DNA of 64,000 nucleotides, taken from assembly GCF_004136635.1 (NCBI RefSeq), contig NZ_NOIU01000001.1, positions 620,001 to 684,000 on the forward strand. The letters are read 5' to 3'. Under the pieces are notes generated by a model that made no database searches, was not told the DNA's origin, and saw only the letters and a program-made list of their open reading frames with translations. Positions 19,016 through 27,637 of the stretch are shown here, one piece after another. Source of the DNA: Rothia halotolerans. Its GTDB lineage: Bacteria > Actinomycetota > Actinomycetes > Actinomycetales > Micrococcaceae. The stretch's first letter is position 1. Each line of letters begins with the position of its first letter. A program made the translations under genes and the position numbers.

Positions 19016-19084
19016 TTTTCCGCTTTATGGAATATCAATGTTGCTATACGGAATACTCTACGACGAGATTGTGATGAGGATCAA
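19016..19084 (-). promoter_or_regulatory. Promoter and operators between hyi operon and IclR regulator
   Basis: For the minus-strand operon a TTGATC -35 (19079-19084) and TAGAGT -10 (19055-19060) are 18 bases apart. The main operator is TTTTCC-N7-GGAATA at 19016-19034. A degenerate partner, AATGTT-N7-GGAATA at 19037-19055, is centred 21 bases away and abuts the -10 box. Sharing this region with the divergent regulator gene suggests both control of the operon and autoregulation. Confidence 0.65.
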
Positions 19085-19209
19085 GCTCTTCGCCGTTGCG
19101 AGCCATCGACGAGGACCAGCCCTCCTCCCAGCGGACCAATCGGTATCGTGGGAGGGGTCCGGAGGACCGCCGTCGAGGCGGCACCGCCGGGACACGGAAA
19201 GGACCATTG

Positions 19210-19977
19210 ATGACTGTGGAGACCAAGAGCAAAGGCGGTGCCGGCGTCCAGTCGGTCGAGCGCGTCTTCGAGCTGCTGGAGACCATCTCGAACGCCGGGG
19301 GCGAGATCTCGCTGAGCGACCTCGCCTCCGCCTCGGGACTGCCCATGCCGACGATCCACCGCCTGCTGCGGACCCTGGTCTCGCTGGGGTACGTGCGGCA
19401 GCTTCCCTCCCGGCGCTACGCGCTGGGGGCCCGGCTGATCCAGCTCGGCGAGACCGCCGGCCGCCAGCTCGGCTCCGCCGCGCGCGGCGAGCTCGCCGCG
19501 CTGGTGGACGACCTGGGCGAGACCGCCAACATGGCGGTGCTCGACGGCGACATGATCGTCTACGTCGCCCAGCGCCCCTCCCCGCACCCGATGCGCATGT
19601 TCACCGAGGTGGGCCGCCGGGCGCACACGCACGCCACCGGCGTCGGCAAGGCGATCCTGGCGCAGCTGCCCGACCAGGAGGTCCTGCGGATCGTCTCCAG
19701 CGCCGGCATGCCGGTGGCCACCGAGCGCAGCCACGGCACCACCGAGTCCCTGCTCGCGGACCTCTCCGAGATCCGCCGGCGGGGCTATTCGATCGACGAC
19801 GGCGAGCAGGAGCTCGGCGTCCGCTGCTTCGCGGTCGCGGTCCCCGAGGCCCCCACACCCATGGCGATCTCGGTCTCGGGGCCGACGACCCGGGTGCGGG
19901 AGGACTTCGCGGACCGCGCGGTGCCCGCCCTGCAGGCCGCGGCGCGGCGCATCTCCGAGGAGCTGCAGCCGCAGTGA
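19210..19977 (+). CDS. IclR-family regulator, probable purine/allantoin repressor (AllR-like)
   Basis: The 255-residue protein has an N-terminal winged helix (about residues 12-75, with SLSDLASASGLPMPTIHRLL as recognition region) and a C-terminal IclR effector domain with GVGKAILAQLP and GVRCFAVAVPEAPTPMAIS. It is divergent from the hyi operon inside the urate/allantoin region. A glyoxylate- or allantoin-responsive AllR role is inferred from position and the shared palindromes. GGAAAGGACC precedes the ATG at 19210. Confidence 0.88.
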   Translation: MTVETKSKGGAGVQSVERVFELLETISNAGGEISLSDLASASGLPMPTIHRLLRTLVSLGYVRQLPSRRYALGARLIQLGETAGRQLGSAARGELAALVDDLGETANMAVLDGDMIVYVAQRPSPHPMRMFTEVGRRAHTHATGVGKAILAQLPDQEVLRIVSSAGMPVATERSHGTTESLLADLSEIRRRGYSIDDGEQELGVRCFAVAVPEAPTPMAISVSGPTTRVREDFADRAVPALQAAARRISEELQPQ

Positions 19978-19984
19978 GCCCGGC

Positions 19985-20067
19985 GCCCGCTGCGATCCCC
20001 TCGCAGCGGGCGTCGGCCGCAGAGCCGACGGCGAAGCGCCGAGTCCCCGGTCGGGGGCCCGGCGCTT
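19985..20067. terminator. Multi-hairpin bidirectional terminator
   Basis: Three hairpins lie between the convergent IclR and urate permease genes. The first is a perfect 11-base stem, GCCCGCTGCGA (19985-19995) with TCGCAGCGGGC (20001-20011) and a five-base loop. The second pairs GTCGGC (20012-20017) with GCCGAC (20024-20029). The third pairs AAGCGCCG (20034-20041) with CGGCGCTT (20060-20067) around a CCCCG/CGGGG inner stem. They probably end transcription from both sides. Confidence 0.75.
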
Positions 20068-20094
20068 CTCGCGTGCGGGGAGGCGGCGGAGGGG

Positions 20095-21651
20095 CTAGTG
20101 CCCTCCCCCTTCTTCCCCACGCAGCGGGATCCGCTTGATCTGGCCGGTGTGGAGAGCCTCCTGGACCTTCTCCGGGGTCGCCACGGGGATCTCGTTGCCG
20201 TCCTTGTCCAGCAGCTTGCCGTTCTCGATGTAGTCGCCCTCCTGCAGGGCCGTGAGCTCGGTGGTCGAGACCATCCGCGGCGGGCCGGCCGAGAAGACCG
20301 AGGAAGCCTCGGTGTTGCCCACCTTGAAGATGTTGAACACGATGTTCAGCAAGATCGCCATGATCGCGGCCGAGCTGATGCCCGAGTGGAAGATCGTGGC
20401 GAACCACTCCGGGAAGCTGTCCCAGATCGTGGGGGTCACGATCGGCAGCAGGCCGAAGCCGAGGGAGACCGCGACGATCACCATGTTCAGGTTGTTCTCG
20501 TACTTGACCTTGGCCAGGGTCCGGATGCCGCTGACCGCGACCGTGCCGAACAGGACGATGCCCGCGCCACCCAGGACGGGGTAGGGGATCGAGCCGACCA
20601 CCCGGCCGATGATCGGGAACAGGCCCAGCACCAGCATGATCACGCCGCCGGCGGCGACCACGAAGCGGCTGCGCACGCCGGTGATGGCCACCAGCCCCAC
20701 GTTCTGCGCGAAGGCGCTCTGCGTGAAGCCGTTGAACACCGGCGCGACCACCGAGGCCAGCATGTCGGCCCGCAGGCCGTCGGCCACGCGGCGGGAGTTC
20801 ACCTTGGTCTTGGAGATCTCCCCCACGGCCAGGATGTCCGCGGTCGTCTCGGTCATGATCACCAGCACCACGATGATCATGGAGATGGTGCCGGCGATGT
20901 GGAGGGTCGGCATGCCGAACGCGAAGGGCTCGGGGAAGGCCACGACCGAGCCCTCGCCGACCCCGGAGAAGTCGGCCATCCCGATCAGCGCGGCGAGGAT
21001 CGTCCCGAGGACGATGCCCAGCAGGATCGACAGTCGGGAGATCGCCGCGCTGCCCACCTTGGAGAGCACGAGCACGATGAGCAGGGTCAGGCCGGCCAGC
21101 CCGACGTTGGCCATGCTGCCGTACTCCGGCGAGTCGGCGTTGTTCCCCATGATCCAGTTGCCCGCCACGGGGAGCAGCGAGAGGCCGATCGAGGTGATCA
21201 CCACGCCGTTGACCACTGGTGGGAAGAAGCGGACGATCTTGGCGAAGAAGGGGGCGATGATCAGGCCGATCACCGAGGCGATCAGCACCGCCCCGAAGGC
21301 TGCCGGCAGACCCTCACCGCCGCTGACGATCGACACCAGGGTCGCCACGGAGGCGAAGGAGGTGCCCTGGACGAGCGGGAGCTGGGATCCGAAGAAGGGG
21401 ACTCCGACGGTCTGCAGGAGCGTCGCGAGGCCGCCGATGAAGAGGCAGCACGCGATGAGCAGCGCGATCTGGTCGGAGGAGGCGCCGGCGGCGTTGCCGA
21501 CGATGATGGGCGGGGCGATGATCCCGCCGTACATGGTGAGGACGTGCTGCATCCCGTAGCCGAAAGACTTGCCGATGGGAAGCCGCTCATCCTCGGGGCG
21601 GGCGGGCACAGCGACGCCCTTCTTATGCTTGGTGGTGCGAGCAGAGCTCAT
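20095..21651 (-). CDS. NCS2-family urate/xanthine permease
   Basis: The 518-residue membrane protein carries the nucleobase-ascorbate transporter signature QNVGLVAITGVRSR and the TETTADILAVGEI segment, with about 12-14 helices and a polar C-terminal tail. It is expected to import urate (or xanthine). It is the last gene of the uraD-uraH-uricase operon, which makes urate the likeliest substrate. AGGAGGTTCCCC immediately precedes the ATG at 21651. A 16-base hairpin separates it from uricase. Confidence 0.9.
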   Translation of the reverse strand: MSSARTTKHKKGVAVPARPEDERLPIGKSFGYGMQHVLTMYGGIIAPPIIVGNAAGASSDQIALLIACCLFIGGLATLLQTVGVPFFGSQLPLVQGTSFASVATLVSIVSGGEGLPAAFGAVLIASVIGLIIAPFFAKIVRFFPPVVNGVVITSIGLSLLPVAGNWIMGNNADSPEYGSMANVGLAGLTLLIVLVLSKVGSAAISRLSILLGIVLGTILAALIGMADFSGVGEGSVVAFPEPFAFGMPTLHIAGTISMIIVVLVIMTETTADILAVGEISKTKVNSRRVADGLRADMLASVVAPVFNGFTQSAFAQNVGLVAITGVRSRFVVAAGGVIMLVLGLFPIIGRVVGSIPYPVLGGAGIVLFGTVAVSGIRTLAKVKYENNLNMVIVAVSLGFGLLPIVTPTIWDSFPEWFATIFHSGISSAAIMAILLNIVFNIFKVGNTEASSVFSAGPPRMVSTTELTALQEGDYIENGKLLDKDGNEIPVATPEKVQEALHTGQIKRIPLRGEEGGGH

Positions 21652-21667
21652 GGGGAACCTCCTGAGC

Positions 21668-21706
21668 GGCCGGCGGGCGGGTGACGTGGGCACCCGCCCG
21701 CCGGCC
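21668..21706 (-). terminator. Strong hairpin between uricase and urate permease
   Basis: A perfect 16-base stem (21668-21683 with 21691-21706) around a seven-base loop fills the gap between the uricase stop and the permease ribosome site. There is no T-tract. It may partly terminate or stabilise the transcript and so lower permease expression relative to the enzymes. Confidence 0.55.
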
Positions 21707-21716
21707 TACGAATGGG

Positions 21717-22625
21717 TCAGCAGAAGCCCGGGATCAGTTCCCAGACGGCGGCGGCGTCGTCGGCGTCCTCGCGGCGGACGGTCGCCTCGATGAAGCCGTA
21801 CGGCCGATCGTCGGCGTGGAAGACCACATTGGGGTTGTCCAGCCCGCAGAACGACAGGTCGATGACGAAGTGGTGGTTGTTCGGCAGGGACAGCTTGATC
21901 TCGGCGATCTCGGGGTGCGCCTCCAGCACCGCCTTGCCCATCTCGAACATGGTCTGCTGCAGGGCCGAGGAGTACTTCTCCCCGAACTTCGCCAGCAGGA
22001 TGGAGGTGACGTCGTCGTACACGGCGTTGAAGTCGACGCCGGAGGTGTCGGCGAAGCGCCAGCGGGCCTTGACGTCGGTGGCCATGATCCGGTCGTCGGT
22101 CTCGGCCAGGGTGGTGTACTTGTCCTTGGGGTAGCCCTCGAAGCCCGACTGGGTGGTCTTGAGGACCGTCAGCTCCTGGACGCCGGAGACCACGGTGCGG
22201 CGGTCCCCGTCGGCAACGACGACGGCCGTGCGCACCTCACGGTTGCTGCGCACGAAGGAGTGGTCGTGGTCGTTGATGCGCTCCCAGCCGTACTGCTCGG
22301 CCTCCCAGCGGCCGCCGGAGACCCAGTCGAACTCGCTGGTGAAGTGGTCGGCCAGCCGCAGGAGGAAGTCCTCGGGCGAGCCGACGCCCTCGCGGGCGAA
22401 GGCGTAGACGGTGTTCTTCTGCGTATCGGTGGGAACGACGTGCTCGTTGTTGCCCTCCGTGTGCGCGGTGAGGAAGTCGCCGTGCAGCTGGGAGGAGACG
22501 TTGAGGTCCTCGATCGAGTGGCGGTCGGTGTCCCTGCTGACACGGACGACGCGGACCTCGGCCTTGCCGTACTGGTTCTGGCCCAGGACGATCTTGCTGC
22601 TCGAGAGGTTGGTGTCGATGGACAT
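21717..22625 (-). CDS. uox: Urate oxidase (uricase)
   Basis: The 302-residue cofactor-free enzyme oxidises urate to 5-hydroxyisourate. Two T-fold halves are present. The catalytic Lys21 is in NQYGKAEV, the Thr66-Asp67 pair in VVPTDTQKNTVYAF, and the His motif in LPNNHHFVIDL near residue 262. No peroxisomal or export signal is present, so it acts in the cytosol. GAGGGAG precedes the ATG. It lies four bases after the hydroxyisourate hydrolase stop. Confidence 0.97.
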   Translation of the reverse strand: MSIDTNLSSSKIVLGQNQYGKAEVRVVRVSRDTDRHSIEDLNVSSQLHGDFLTAHTEGNNEHVVPTDTQKNTVYAFAREGVGSPEDFLLRLADHFTSEFDWVSGGRWEAEQYGWERINDHDHSFVRSNREVRTAVVVADGDRRTVVSGVQELTVLKTTQSGFEGYPKDKYTTLAETDDRIMATDVKARWRFADTSGVDFNAVYDDVTSILLAKFGEKYSSALQQTMFEMGKAVLEAHPEIAEIKLSLPNNHHFVIDLSFCGLDNPNVVFHADDRPYGFIEATVRREDADDAAAVWELIPGFC

Positions 22626-22629
22626 GGGT

Positions 22630-22971
22630 TTAGCTCCCTCGGTAAGTGGAATATGCGAACGGACTGATGAGCAGCGGTACGTGGTAGTGCTGCTCAGGAT
22701 TCCGCAGGGAAAAGGCGAGCGTCACGAAGGGGAAGAACGATTCGACGCCCTCCCGTTCGAAGTACTCGCCCGTGGCGAATTCGATGCGGTAGTCCCCCGC
22801 ATCGGACTTTTCGGGGCCGAGGTTCTTGACCCGGCCGTCCGCATCCGTCGTTCCGCTGCCGATTTCCGTCCAGCCCTCGGCCCCGCGGGCCTCGAGCCGG
22901 ACGCTCACACCCTCCGCGGGCTTCCCCGCGGCGGTGTCGAGAATGTGGGTGGTGATGTGACTGACGGTCAT
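22630..22971 (-). CDS. uraH: 5-hydroxyisourate hydrolase
   Basis: The 113-residue transthyretin-like protein hydrolyses 5-hydroxyisourate to OHCU. It starts with THILDTAAGKPAEGV and ends in the diagnostic YRGS tetrapeptide; an internal YHVPLLISPF strand is also typical. Its ATG overlaps the uraD stop in an ATGA arrangement, so the two are translationally coupled. Confidence 0.97.
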   Translation of the reverse strand: MTVSHITTHILDTAAGKPAEGVSVRLEARGAEGWTEIGSGTTDADGRVKNLGPEKSDAGDYRIEFATGEYFEREGVESFFPFVTLAFSLRNPEQHYHVPLLISPFAYSTYRGS

Positions 22972-23462
22972 GGCGTCACGATTCCTTCCAGGCGCAGCAC
23001 GGCGATCTGACGCAGCTGGTCCGCGATCACCGGCAGTTCTTCTTCTTCGGTGTGATCCAGGCGCCGGTTCAGCTCCCCGAGGATCTCCTCCGCGTCGCGC
23101 CCGGCGGCGCGGATCAGGAAGACCCGGCCGAACCTCTCCTCGTAGGTGAGGTTGCCGGCGCGCAGGCGCTCGGTGACGGAGTCGTCGATCCCCACGCCCG
23201 CCTGCTCGGAGCGGGACAGGGAGGCCTCGGCGCTGCCCCCCTCGGCGCGCTGGCCGATGCGGGGGTGGTGGGCGAGGGCGGCGTCGACCTCGTCCGCGGT
23301 GAACGGGCTCGCGGCCTCGCGGGCCGTCTCGAGGAGCTGCTCGACCGAGGCGTAGGGGCGGCGCTCGACGACGCCCGCGACCCAGCGGTCGATGTCGACG
23401 CAGGGACGCACGACGGCGTCGGCCTCCCCGGCGTCGAGTCCGTTGAACTCCTCGAGCTGCAT
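22968..23462 (-). CDS. uraD: OHCU decarboxylase
   Basis: The 164-residue protein decarboxylates 2-oxo-4-hydroxy-4-carboxy-5-ureidoimidazoline to (S)-allantoin. The catalytic His66 lies in the AHHPRIG motif, and YEERFGRVFLIRAAGR is the conserved C-terminal region. AGGAGG precedes the ATG by four bases. It is the first gene of the four-gene urate operon; a palindromic operator lies about 80 bases upstream. Confidence 0.96.
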   Translation of the reverse strand: MQLEEFNGLDAGEADAVVRPCVDIDRWVAGVVERRPYASVEQLLETAREAASPFTADEVDAALAHHPRIGQRAEGGSAEASLSRSEQAGVGIDDSVTERLRAGNLTYEERFGRVFLIRAAGRDAEEILGELNRRLDHTEEEELPVIADQLRQIAVLRLEGIVTP

Positions 23463-23545
23463 GAATCCTCCTGGATCGTCATGTGGATCGTCCTGGCGGG
23501 CCGCTTCCGGCCCCGGTGGAACCTGACCCCTCGAACCGGGTCACG

Positions 23546-23611
23546 TTTTCCGATATGTGGAAAACGAATTCCATGATCCGATTGTAGTGTGAGTCACATG
23601 CCTGCTGTCAA
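23546..23611 (-). promoter_or_regulatory. Urate operon promoter with tandem purine operators
   Basis: Minus-strand boxes are TTGACA (23606-23611) and TACAAT (23581-23586), 19 bases apart. The perfect palindrome TTTTCC-N7-GGAAAA (23546-23564, arms extended by CG on both ends) lies just past the start point. A weaker AATTCC-N7-GATTGT site is centred 21 bases away. The arrangement matches the allantoin permease and hyi promoters. Confidence 0.7.
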
Positions 23612-23677
23612 GAGGATATCGAACGGGAGTTTCAGGGACGTGTCGGCGATGTTTCAGATGTTTCAGCCACGAGGACC

Positions 23678-24421
23678 TCAGCCCCGCCCCAGGAAGGGCA
23701 TCCCCGTGGCGGTGAGCACCATCGAGTCGACGGTGCACCCGGCCGGCAGCGAGGCCATGAACACGATGGCCCGGGCCGCCTCCGCGACGGGGAACGTGGG
23801 CTCCACGCGCAGACTCCCGTCCGCCTGCCGCGCACCGCTGGAGGTCCCCAGCCCCTCGGTGATCTCGGTGGCGGTGTTGCCGATGTCGATCTGCCCCACG
23901 CTGATGCCCGCCTCGCGCCCGTCGAGGGAGAGGCTCTTGGTCAGGCCCGTCATGGCGTGCTTGGTCGCGGTGTAGGCGGCGCTGAGCGGGCGCGGGCTGT
24001 GCGCGGAGATCGAGCCGTTGTTGATGATGCGCCCTCCGCGGGGCTCCTGGGCGCGCATGCGGGCGAAGGCGGCCCGCGCGCACAGCATCGCGCCGGTCAG
24101 GTTGACCTCGAGCACCTCGCGCCACTGATCGGGGTCCAGCTCGTCGGGCCGCACGGTGGGGCCGAAGGTGCCGGCGTTGTTCACCAGCAGGTCCACCCGG
24201 CCCCAGCGCCCGACGGCGGCGTCGAACAGCGCCTCGACCTGCTCCGCGTCGGCGACGTCGGCGGGGAGCACCAGCGCACCCTCGCGTCCCGCGGCGCTCT
24301 CCTCGAGGGGCTCGCGACGCCGTCCGGCCAGCGCGACCCGCCACCCCTCGTCGAGCAGCGCGCGGGCCGTCGCCCGCCCGATCCCGCTGCCGGCTCCCGT
24401 CACCACGGCGACTCGCTCCAT
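23678..24421 (-). CDS. Short-chain dehydrogenase/reductase of unknown substrate
   Basis: The 247-residue protein is a classical [19 protein letters not shown] cofactor motif at residues 8-23, [10 protein letters not shown], a catalytic Ser in [10 protein letters not shown], and the YTATKHAM motif (YxxxK). It oxidises or reduces an alcohol/carbonyl with NAD(P). It is divergent from malic enzyme across a purine operator, so it is probably in the same regulon. No purine-pathway step is known to me for this family, and its substrate is open. Confidence 0.88.
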   Translation of the reverse strand: MERVAVVTGAGSGIGRATARALLDEGWRVALAGRRREPLEESAAGREGALVLPADVADAEQVEALFDAAVGRWGRVDLLVNNAGTFGPTVRPDELDPDQWREVLEVNLTGAMLCARAAFARMRAQEPRGGRIINNGSISAHSPRPLSAAYTATKHAMTGLTKSLSLDGREAGISVGQIDIGNTATEITEGLGTSSGARQADGSLRVEPTFPVAEAARAIVFMASLPAGCTVDSMVLTATGMPFLGRG

Positions 24422-24458
24422 GTTCCGTCCTCTCCTCCGGCGTCACGTCCGCCGGTAC

Positions 24459-24504
24459 CCTTGAAATTTCATTGATCAGAATATAATATCCGTATTGTGG
24501 AAAC
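24459..24504 (+). promoter_or_regulatory. Malic enzyme promoter with purine operator
   Basis: A perfect -10 TATAAT (24482-24487) lies 15 bases after TTGAAA (24461-24466), a short spacer. The palindrome ATATCC-N7-GGAAAC at 24486-24504 covers the expected start point. A poorer site, AATTTC-N7-AGAATA, is centred 21 bases upstream. The region is shared with the divergent SDR gene. Confidence 0.6.
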
Positions 24505-24565
24505 GAGGCATGAGTCACACGGCTCGCCTCCCCATTATCCAACGCGTTGCTCCAGGAGGTACGCC

Positions 24566-25993
24566 ATGACCACGACCGAACAGCCGACCGGCGAGAAGGC
24601 ACCCGCCGCCGCGACCAGCCCGGGTTACGCCATCACCCTGCGCATCGAGTGCTCGTCCACCGGCGGCGCGACCCGCGCCCTGACCGCCGCGGTCGGCGAG
24701 GCCGGCGCGGACCTGACCGCGCTCGACGTCGTCGAGTCGACCCACGACAGCATGACCGTGGACCTCAGCTGCAACACCGCCGACGAGGCGCACGCGAAGC
24801 GCGTGGCCGAGCTCATCGAGGGCATCGAGGGCGCCCACGTGCACAAGCGCAGCGACCGCACCTTCCTCATGCACCTGGGCGGCAAGCTCTCCGTCGAGCC
24901 CAAGGTCCCTCTGCGCAACCGCGACGACCTCTCCCGGGCTTACACCCCCGGCGTCGCCCGGGTGTGCATGGCGATCGCGGAGAACCCCGAGGACGCCCGC
25001 CGCCTGACGGTCAAGCGCAACACCGTGGCCGTGGTGACCGACGGCTCCGCCGTGCTGGGCCTGGGCAACATCGGCCCGGCCGCCGCGCTGCCGGTGATGG
25101 AGGGCAAGGCCGCCCTCTTCAAGCAGTTCGCCGACGTCGACGCCTGGCCGGTCTGCCTGGACACCCAGGACACCGAGGAGATCATCAACATCGTCAAGGC
25201 GATGGCGCCGGTCTACGGCGGGGTGAACCTCGAGGACATCGCGGCCCCGCGCTGCTTCGAGATCGAGAAGCGCCTGCGCGAGGAGCTGGACATCCCCGTC
25301 TTCCACGACGACCAGCACGGCACCGCGATCGTCGCCCTCGCCGCGCTGCTCAACGCCCTCAAGGTCGTGGGCAAGAGGATCGAGGACGTGCGCATCGTGC
25401 TCTCGGGCGTGGGCGCCGCCGGCCACGCCATCATCAACCTCCTGCAGGCCCAGGGCGCGAAGGACATCGTCGCCTGCGCCCGCAACGGCGCCCTGCACAG
25501 CGGGGAGCACTACGACGACGCCCACCGCGAGTGGATCGCCCAGAACACCAACCCCTCGGGCTTCTCCGGCTCGCTCAAGGAGGCCGTGCGCGGCTCGGAC
25601 GTCTTCATCGGCGTCAGCGCCCCGAACCTGCTGGACGAGGAGGACGTCGCGGCGATGAACGAGGGCGCGATCGTCTTCGCGATGGCCAACCCGAACCCGG
25701 AGATCCTGCCCTCCGTGGCGGCCAAGCACGCCGCCGTCGTCGCGACCGGCCGCAGCGACTTCCCGAACCAGATCAACAACGTCCTGGCCTTTCCCGGCCT
25801 GTTCCGCGGCCTGCTCGACGCCGGCGCCCGGGACATCGAGGACTCGATGCTGGTCGCCGCCGCGCGGGCCATCGCCGAGAGCGTGAGCGAGGACGAGCTG
25901 AACCCGAACTACATCGTCCCCAGCGTCTTCAACCCCGAGGTCGCGCACCGCGTGGCGGAGGCCGTGGAGGCCTCGGCGCGGGCGCACTCTTAG
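24566..25993 (+). CDS. NAD(P)-dependent malic enzyme with N-terminal ACT domain
   Basis: The 475-residue protein decarboxylates malate to pyruvate. Residues 20-100 form an ACT-like regulatory domain. The malic enzyme part follows, with [12 protein letters not shown], the metal-binding [14 protein letters not shown], and the nucleotide motif [16 protein letters not shown]. It is followed 33 bases later by malate synthase, so glyoxylate-derived malate can pass to pyruvate. An AGGAGGT site fixes the start at 24566. Confidence 0.95.
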   Translation: MTTTEQPTGEKAPAAATSPGYAITLRIECSSTGGATRALTAAVGEAGADLTALDVVESTHDSMTVDLSCNTADEAHAKRVAELIEGIEGAHVHKRSDRTFLMHLGGKLSVEPKVPLRNRDDLSRAYTPGVARVCMAIAENPEDARRLTVKRNTVAVVTDGSAVLGLGNIGPAAALPVMEGKAALFKQFADVDAWPVCLDTQDTEEIINIVKAMAPVYGGVNLEDIAAPRCFEIEKRLREELDIPVFHDDQHGTAIVALAALLNALKVVGKRIEDVRIVLSGVGAAGHAIINLLQAQGAKDIVACARNGALHSGEHYDDAHREWIAQNTNPSGFSGSLKEAVRGSDVFIGVSAPNLLDEEDVAAMNEGAIVFAMANPNPEILPSVAAKHAAVVATGRSDFPNQINNVLAFPGLFRGLLDAGARDIEDSMLVAAARAIAESVSEDELNPNYIVPSVFNPEVAHRVAEAVEASARAHS

Positions 25994-26026
25994 GACAACG
26001 CAGAACAACTACCCAAGGAGAGTCGC

Positions 26027-27637
26027 ATGACGATCGAGATCACCGACCGGACCCCCGTGGAGCGCGCCGGGGAGATCCTGACCGACGACGCCCTCGCGTT
26101 CGTCGAGAACCTGCACCGGCGCTTCGCCCCCCGCCGCGCCGAGCTGCTGGAGAAGCGGGCCGAGCAGCGCCAGCGGGTCGCCGACTCGGGCCGGCTCGAC
26201 TTCGACCCCGAGACCCGCGAGGTCCGCGAGGGCGACTGGAAGGTCGCCCCGGTCCCCGCCGCCCTGCAGGACCGCCGCGTCGAGATGACCGGCCCCGCGA
26301 CCCCGGCCAAGATGGCCATCAACGCGCTGAACTCCGGGGCCAAGGTGTGGCTCGCGGACCTCGAGGACGCCAGCTGCCCCACCTGGGGCAACGTCATCGA
26401 CTCCGTGCTGAACCTGCGCGATGCCGCCCGCGGCACGCTGTCCTTCACCTCGCCGGAGGGGAAGAGCTACAGCCTGCGCACCGACGTGCCGCTGGCGACC
26501 GTCGTCGCCCGCCCCCGCGGCTGGCACATGGACGAGCAGCACCTGCTCATCGACGGCACGCCCGCCGTGGGCGCCCTGGTCGACTTCGGCCTGCACTTCT
26601 TCCACCTCGCGCAGCAGCTGATCGACAACGGCGAGGGGCCCTACTACTACCTGCCGAAGATGGAGAGCTACCTCGAGCCGCGCCTGTGGGCCGAGGTCTT
26701 CTCCGCCGCCGAGGAGTCGCTGGGGATCGAGCACGGGACCATCCGCGCGACGATGCTCATCGAGACCATCCCCGCGGCCTTCCAGATGGAGGAGTTCCTC
26801 TACGAGCTGCGCGAGTACGCCGCCGGCCTCAACGCCGGGCGCTGGGACTACCTGTTCAGCATCATCAAGTACTTCCGCGACTCCGGCGACCGCTTCGTGC
26901 TCGCCGACCGCTCCTCGGTGACCATGACGGCCCCGCTGATGCGCGCCTACACCGAGCTGCTGGTCAAGACCTGCCACCGGCGCGGGGCGCACGCGATGGG
27001 CGGCATGGCGGCCTTCATCCCCTCCCGCAAGGACGAGGAGGTCAACCGGGCGGCCTTCGAGAAGGTGCGCAACGACAAGACCCGCGAGGCCAACGACGGC
27101 TTCGACGGCTCCTGGGTGGCCCACCCCGACCTCGTGCCCGTCTGCCAGGAGGTCTTCGACGGCGTCCTGGGCGAGAAGCCCAACCAGGTGGACCGCCTGC
27201 GCGAGGAGGTCGAGGTCACCGCCGAGCAGCTGATCGACGTCCCCTCGGCCGGCGATCAGCGCACCGAGGCCGAGCTGCACAGCAACCTGTACGTGGCCAT
27301 CGCCTACACCGCGGTCTGGATCTCCGGCAACGGCGCCGTCGCCATCCACAACCTGATGGAGGACGCCGCCACCGCGGAGATCTCCCGCTCCCAGATCTGG
27401 CAGCAGATCCAGAACGGCGTGGTCTACACCGACACCGGCAACACCGCGACCCGGGAGCTGGTGACCGAGGCGCTGGAGACCCAGAAGGAGAAGCTGCGCG
27501 GCGAGGTCGGCGACGAGCTCTACACCCGCTACTACGAGCCCGCCGCGGGCATCGTGGCGGACCTGGCGCTTTCGGACGACTACGCGGACTTCCTGACCAC
27601 CCCCGCCTACGAGTGGGTGGTCGCCGATGGCCGCTGA
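26027..27637 (+). CDS. aceB: Malate synthase A
   Basis: The 536-residue enzyme condenses glyoxylate with acetyl-CoA to malate. Typical malate synthase A stretches are WLADLEDASCPTWGN, PRGWHMDEQHLL, MLIETIPAAFQMEEFLYEL and NDGFDGSWVAHPDL. No isocitrate lyase is nearby, so it serves the glyoxylate coming from ureides rather than the glyoxylate shunt alone. AAGGAGA precedes the ATG. The next gene overlaps it by 11 bases. Confidence 0.97.
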   Translation: MTIEITDRTPVERAGEILTDDALAFVENLHRRFAPRRAELLEKRAEQRQRVADSGRLDFDPETREVREGDWKVAPVPAALQDRRVEMTGPATPAKMAINALNSGAKVWLADLEDASCPTWGNVIDSVLNLRDAARGTLSFTSPEGKSYSLRTDVPLATVVARPRGWHMDEQHLLIDGTPAVGALVDFGLHFFHLAQQLIDNGEGPYYYLPKMESYLEPRLWAEVFSAAEESLGIEHGTIRATMLIETIPAAFQMEEFLYELREYAAGLNAGRWDYLFSIIKYFRDSGDRFVLADRSSVTMTAPLMRAYTELLVKTCHRRGAHAMGGMAAFIPSRKDEEVNRAAFEKVRNDKTREANDGFDGSWVAHPDLVPVCQEVFDGVLGEKPNQVDRLREEVEVTAEQLIDVPSAGDQRTEAELHSNLYVAIAYTAVWISGNGAVAIHNLMEDAATAEISRSQIWQQIQNGVVYTDTGNTATRELVTEALETQKEKLRGEVGDELYTRYYEPAAGIVADLALSDDYADFLTTPAYEWVVADGR

